Below, piece after piece: positions 5,841 to 7,819 of a stretch of 7,819 bases of DNA (position 1 is its first letter; each line of letters opens with the position of its first letter). Source of the DNA: Gallionella sp. UBA4121 (GTDB taxonomy: Bacteria > Pseudomonadota > Gammaproteobacteria > Burkholderiales > Gallionellaceae). The notes under the pieces are model-generated. The model did no database searches. It was not told the DNA's origin and saw nothing but the letters and a program-made list of their open reading frames with translations. The position numbers were made by a program, and so were the translations under genes. The stretch covers positions 1-7,819 of the forward strand of contig DFWZ01000022.1 in assembly GCA_002381565.1 (NCBI GenBank), read 5' to 3'.

Positions 5841-5929
5841 TTTCGTTTGCGAGTTTCCATCTTGCTGCGAAATCCCTGCTCACCCCATTTCGTGTCTTTG
5901 CGAGTTACTGCTTTTGGCAGTATCCCTGC
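5841..5929. repeat. Imperfect direct repeat of about 40 bp
   Basis: Both units, 5841-5879 and 5888-5929, start with TTTCGT, continue with TTGCGAGTT and end with ATCCCTGC or the like. The middle parts differ by substitutions and short gaps. The copies are diverged, which suggests an old duplication or a spacer repeat. Confidence 0.5.
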
Positions 5930-5963
5930 GAGAACCTTTTCATGGACAAAAGTTTAATAGTTT

Positions 5964-5970
5964 AAGGGGA
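5964..5970 (+). promoter_or_regulatory. Ribosome binding site of the DAHP synthase-like gene
   Basis: AAGGGGA ends 5 nt before the ATG at 5976 and fixes the start. The first residues (MILIL) match a ferredoxin-like domain's opening strand. Confidence 0.65.
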
Positions 5971-5975
5971 TACCT

Positions 5976-7088
5976 ATGATTTTGATTCTGAGCAGCAATG
6001 TTTCCGAAAAACCCCAGGAATATCAGCAGTTGCTGGCGCATCTGGCGGCAATGCCGGGAATACAGACACGCGTGCATGTTGAGCGCGGCAGCGAACAGAC
6101 AATTACGGAAATCTATCTGATCGGTAATACCAAGGCGCTGGACATCGCGGATGTGCAGAGCCTGCCCTGTGTAGAACGTGTGGTGCGTGTTTCCGAGGAG
6201 TACCGCATACTCGGGCGTCATCGTGACGATCAGCGTCCCACCCATTTTGAATATAACGGCGTGCGTTTCGGGCAGGACACCTTGCACGTGTTTGCCGGGT
6301 TGTGTGCGGTGGACAATAAAGAGCATGTTGAGATCATGCTGCGCGCCTTGCGTGATAACGGCCAGGTGTGTACCCGCATGGGCGCTTACAAGCCGCGCAC
6401 CAGCCCTTACGCGTTTCAGGGGCACGGCAAGAATTGTCTGCCCTATGTGTTCGAGCTGGCGGGCAAATACGGCATCAAAGTGATGGCGATGGAAATCACC
6501 CATGAATCGCATCTCGATGAAATCAACGAGGCGCTGCACCAGACAGGGGAGGCGACCGGTGTGATGCTGCAAATCGGCACGCGCAACACGCAGAACTTCG
6601 AGTTGCTGAAAATCGTCGGGCGTCAGACCAAGATGCCGGTGCTGCTCAAGCGCGGTTTCGGCATCACGCTGGATGAATCGCTGAATGCGGCGGAATATCT
6701 GGCCTCCGAAGGCAATCGCAATGTGGTGTTCTGCCTGCGCGGCATGAAGACCAATATGGCCGATCCGCATAGAAATTTTGTGGATTTTGCGCATGTGCCG
6801 GTGGTGAAGCGCTTAACGCGCATGCCGGTGTGCGTTGATCCCTCCCATTCGGTGGGTTCGCGTGCGGCATCGCCTGACGGCATCATGGACATGATGCATG
6901 TGACGGCGCAGGGTGTTCTGGCGGGCGCAAACATGGTGCTGGTGGACTTCCATCCGGTGCCTCCCAAGGCGCTGGTGGACGGCCCGCAAGCCATGTTGCT
7001 CAAAGAGTTGCCCTATTTTCTGGAAGATGTGCAGATTGCGCGGGAGGCGTATCTCAAGCGGGTCGAGCTCAGGCAACGCCAGGCATAG
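5976..7088 (+). CDS. Class I DAHP synthase-like enzyme (3-deoxy-7-phosphoheptulonate synthase family), atypical active site
   Basis: This 370-residue protein resembles the type I-beta DAHP synthases typified by Thermotoga: an N-terminal ferredoxin-like domain (1-75) followed by a TIM barrel. Family members condense PEP with erythrose 4-phosphate in the first shikimate step. Recognisable blocks are RMGAYKPRTSPYAFQG (134-149), QIGTRNTQNF (199-208), LLKRGF (223-228), VDPSHS (287-292) and VDGPQ (334-338). Compared with the Thermotoga sequence as I recall it, metal ligands C110, H291 and D335 are kept. The metal Glu of VEVHP is Asp (D324 in VDFHP), GPCSVE is GLCAVD (108-113), and CERG is CLRG (253-256). 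PEP-site Arg and Lys residues are kept, so it may be active, perhaps with altered substrate or metal use. AAGGGGA lies 5 nt before the ATG. No gene symbol is assigned because orthology is unsure. Confidence 0.85.
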   Translation: MILILSSNVSEKPQEYQQLLAHLAAMPGIQTRVHVERGSEQTITEIYLIGNTKALDIADVQSLPCVERVVRVSEEYRILGRHRDDQRPTHFEYNGVRFGQDTLHVFAGLCAVDNKEHVEIMLRALRDNGQVCTRMGAYKPRTSPYAFQGHGKNCLPYVFELAGKYGIKVMAMEITHESHLDEINEALHQTGEATGVMLQIGTRNTQNFELLKIVGRQTKMPVLLKRGFGITLDESLNAAEYLASEGNRNVVFCLRGMKTNMADPHRNFVDFAHVPVVKRLTRMPVCVDPSHSVGSRAASPDGIMDMMHVTAQGVLAGANMVLVDFHPVPPKALVDGPQAMLLKELPYFLEDVQIAREAYLKRVELRQRQA

Positions 7089-7114
7089 TCGCCAGGCGTG
7101 CGTCGAAACTGTAT

Positions 7115-7161
7115 AACTTGTAAAGCCAGGTAAAACCCAGCCAACTGGACGCAACTTGTAA
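7115..7161. repeat. Direct repeat AACTTGTAA
   Basis: Exact 9-bp copies lie at 7115-7123 and 7153-7161, 38 bp apart, upstream of the H1-like gene promoter. A 14-bp AT palindrome, AATTATTAATAATT (7164-7177), follows directly. Confidence 0.4.
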
Positions 7162-7197
7162 CTAATTATTAATAATTTGCTGCAAACTGGGTAATTG

Positions 7198-7226
7198 TTG
7201 ACTGTGGCGGCAGGGCGCAATACTAT
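7198..7226 (+). promoter_or_regulatory. Sigma-70 promoter of the H1-like DUF2934 gene
   Basis: The -35 TTGACT (7198-7203), a 17-bp spacer and the -10 TACTAT (7221-7226) form the best promoter in the window. The start should fall near 7233, giving a leader of about 42 nt. AT-rich DNA at 7163-7178, about 55-70 bp upstream of the start, may serve as an UP-type or nucleoid-protein site. Confidence 0.65.
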
Positions 7227-7274
7227 GCGGTACCTAAGGGTCTTTTTTCACTAGTCATCCGGGAGATTACAATC

Positions 7275-7760
7275 ATGGTAGAAGAAATGAAAGCCGTCAA
7301 AAAAGCGCCTGCGAGTAAAGCAGCTGTCAAAAAAGCACCTGTAGCGAAGGCGCCTGAGTCTGCGGCGTGGCCATTCCCTGAAGTTAAAAAAGCGGCAGCC
7401 AAACCAGTTGCTGCGAAAAAAGCTGCTGCTGCCGCGAAGAAACCGACAGTCAAGCCGGCTGCAAAGGCAGCAGCCGTAGCCAAGACACCGGCAGCCAAAC
7501 CAGCGGCAGCCACCAAGAAACCAGCAGCCAAGATGTCAGCAAAGGCATCCGCTGTAGCCAAGCCGGCTGCAAAATCAGCGGCGAAGAAACCGGTCGCCAA
7601 ACCGGTTAAAAATAAGACACCGCAACCGTCGGCTCAGGAACGCTACCGTATGGTTGAGACGGCCGCCTATTACATCGCCGAGCGTTACGGATTTCAGGGA
7701 AACTCTACCGAGCACTGGGCCTCGGCCGAGATCGAAATTGCGAAGAAACTGGCAAGTTAA
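7275..7760 (+). CDS. Histone-H1-like Lys/Ala/Pro-rich protein with C-terminal DUF2934 domain
   Basis: This 161-residue protein has two parts. Residues 1-117 are a low-complexity, strongly basic arm made of repeated KKAP, AAKPA and KKPA units, like the C-terminal tail of histone H1 or bacterial H1-like/AlgP-type proteins. It is interrupted by one acidic and aromatic insert (ESAAWPFPEV, 28-37). Residues 118-161 form a DUF2934-type domain (PF11154) with the hallmarks RYRMVETAAYYIAERYGF and HWASAEIEI. The arm is expected to be disordered and to bind DNA or RNA by charge; DUF2934 has no known function. A nucleoid-associated role is inferred. The gene has its own promoter, a GGGAGA ribosome binding site 8 nt before the ATG, and its own terminator, so it is monocistronic. 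A repetitive arm of this kind should vary in length between strains. Confidence 0.88.
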   Translation: MVEEMKAVKKAPASKAAVKKAPVAKAPESAAWPFPEVKKAAAKPVAAKKAAAAAKKPTVKPAAKAAAVAKTPAAKPAAATKKPAAKMSAKASAVAKPAAKSAAKKPVAKPVKNKTPQPSAQERYRMVETAAYYIAERYGFQGNSTEHWASAEIEIAKKLAS

Positions 7761-7774
7761 CGCTGCTTGCCTTG

Positions 7775-7799
7775 AAAACCCGCTTCGGCGGGTTTTTTT
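7775..7799 (+). terminator. Strong intrinsic terminator of the H1-like gene
   Basis: AAAACCCGC (7775-7783), the stable tetraloop TTCG and GCGGGTTTT (7788-7796) form a 9-bp stem, with T-run 7793-7799. It lies 14 nt after the stop codon. Confidence 0.92.
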
Positions 7800-7819
7800 A
7801 TTCCAACATTTACCACCTT

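Larger units (their letters stand above)
5736..5975. other. Repeat-rich spacer before the DAHP synthase-like gene
   Basis: These 240 bp contain no gene. They hold three 9-bp tandem repeats (5743-5769), two imperfect copies of a ~40-bp unit (5841-5879 and 5888-5929) and the ribosome binding site of the next gene. No clear terminator is seen after the HAD gene. A TTGGCA at 5914-5919 could be a -35, but no good -10 matches it. Confidence 0.5.

Noticed and set aside
5940..6794. 284-codon open frame on the minus strand
   Set aside because: It lies antisense to the DAHP synthase-like gene, its His/Gln-rich translation matches no family I know, and it is a typical GC-driven shadow frame.
7223..7600. 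125-codon Ala-rich minus-strand frame
   Set aside because: It is the mirror of the Lys/Ala-rich repeat codons of the H1-like gene, which has the promoter, ribosome binding site and terminator.

Overview
The window looks like about 7.8 kb of chromosome from a betaproteobacterium, possibly of the order Nitrosomonadales. The clues are a RegB/RegA-type redox two-component pair, argB followed directly by a HAD pyrimidine 5'-nucleotidase, and a histone-H1-like Lys/Ala/Pro-rich protein ending in a DUF2934 domain. The lineage is an inference from gene content and style. Genes are densely packed and mostly ordinary housekeeping or regulatory genes, with no rRNA, tRNA, CRISPR array or phage gene.

Layout. 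Positions 1-74 hold the first codons of a secreted protein on the minus strand. Its roughly 320 bp upstream region has a repeated TTGCGYGA motif and competing inverted repeats. Positions 394-3251 (minus strand) carry a redox-sensing module: a RegB-like membrane histidine kinase, a RegA-like response regulator overlapping it by 4 nt, and an HDOD signalling protein that may have its own promoter. A periplasmic PCuAC copper chaperone (3316-3792, plus) is divergent from the kinase gene. A 195-bp MITE-like element with 19-bp terminal inverted repeats and a CTAG duplication sits exactly at its stop codon.

The plus strand then carries argB (acetylglutamate kinase), preceded by a promoter and a near-perfect 19-bp palindrome. 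A pyrimidine-nucleotidase-type HAD phosphatase is coupled to it by a TAGTG junction. After 240 bp of repeat-rich spacer comes a class I DAHP synthase-like gene (5976-7088) with altered active-site residues. Last is an H1-like DUF2934 protein (7275-7760) with its own good promoter and a strong intrinsic terminator.

How the genes fit together. RegB/RegA systems tune respiration and electron flow to redox state, and PCuAC proteins deliver copper to cytochrome oxidase. Their divergent pairing recalls the regB-senC-regA arrangement of Rhodobacter and suggests coordinated control of oxidase maturation. The argB and DAHP synthase-like genes belong to amino-acid biosynthesis (arginine and, if the enzyme is canonical, aromatic). 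I did not find a clearly new multi-gene system. The best leads are the MITE at the stop codon, the argB operator-like sites, the atypical DAHP synthase and the motif cluster at the left edge.
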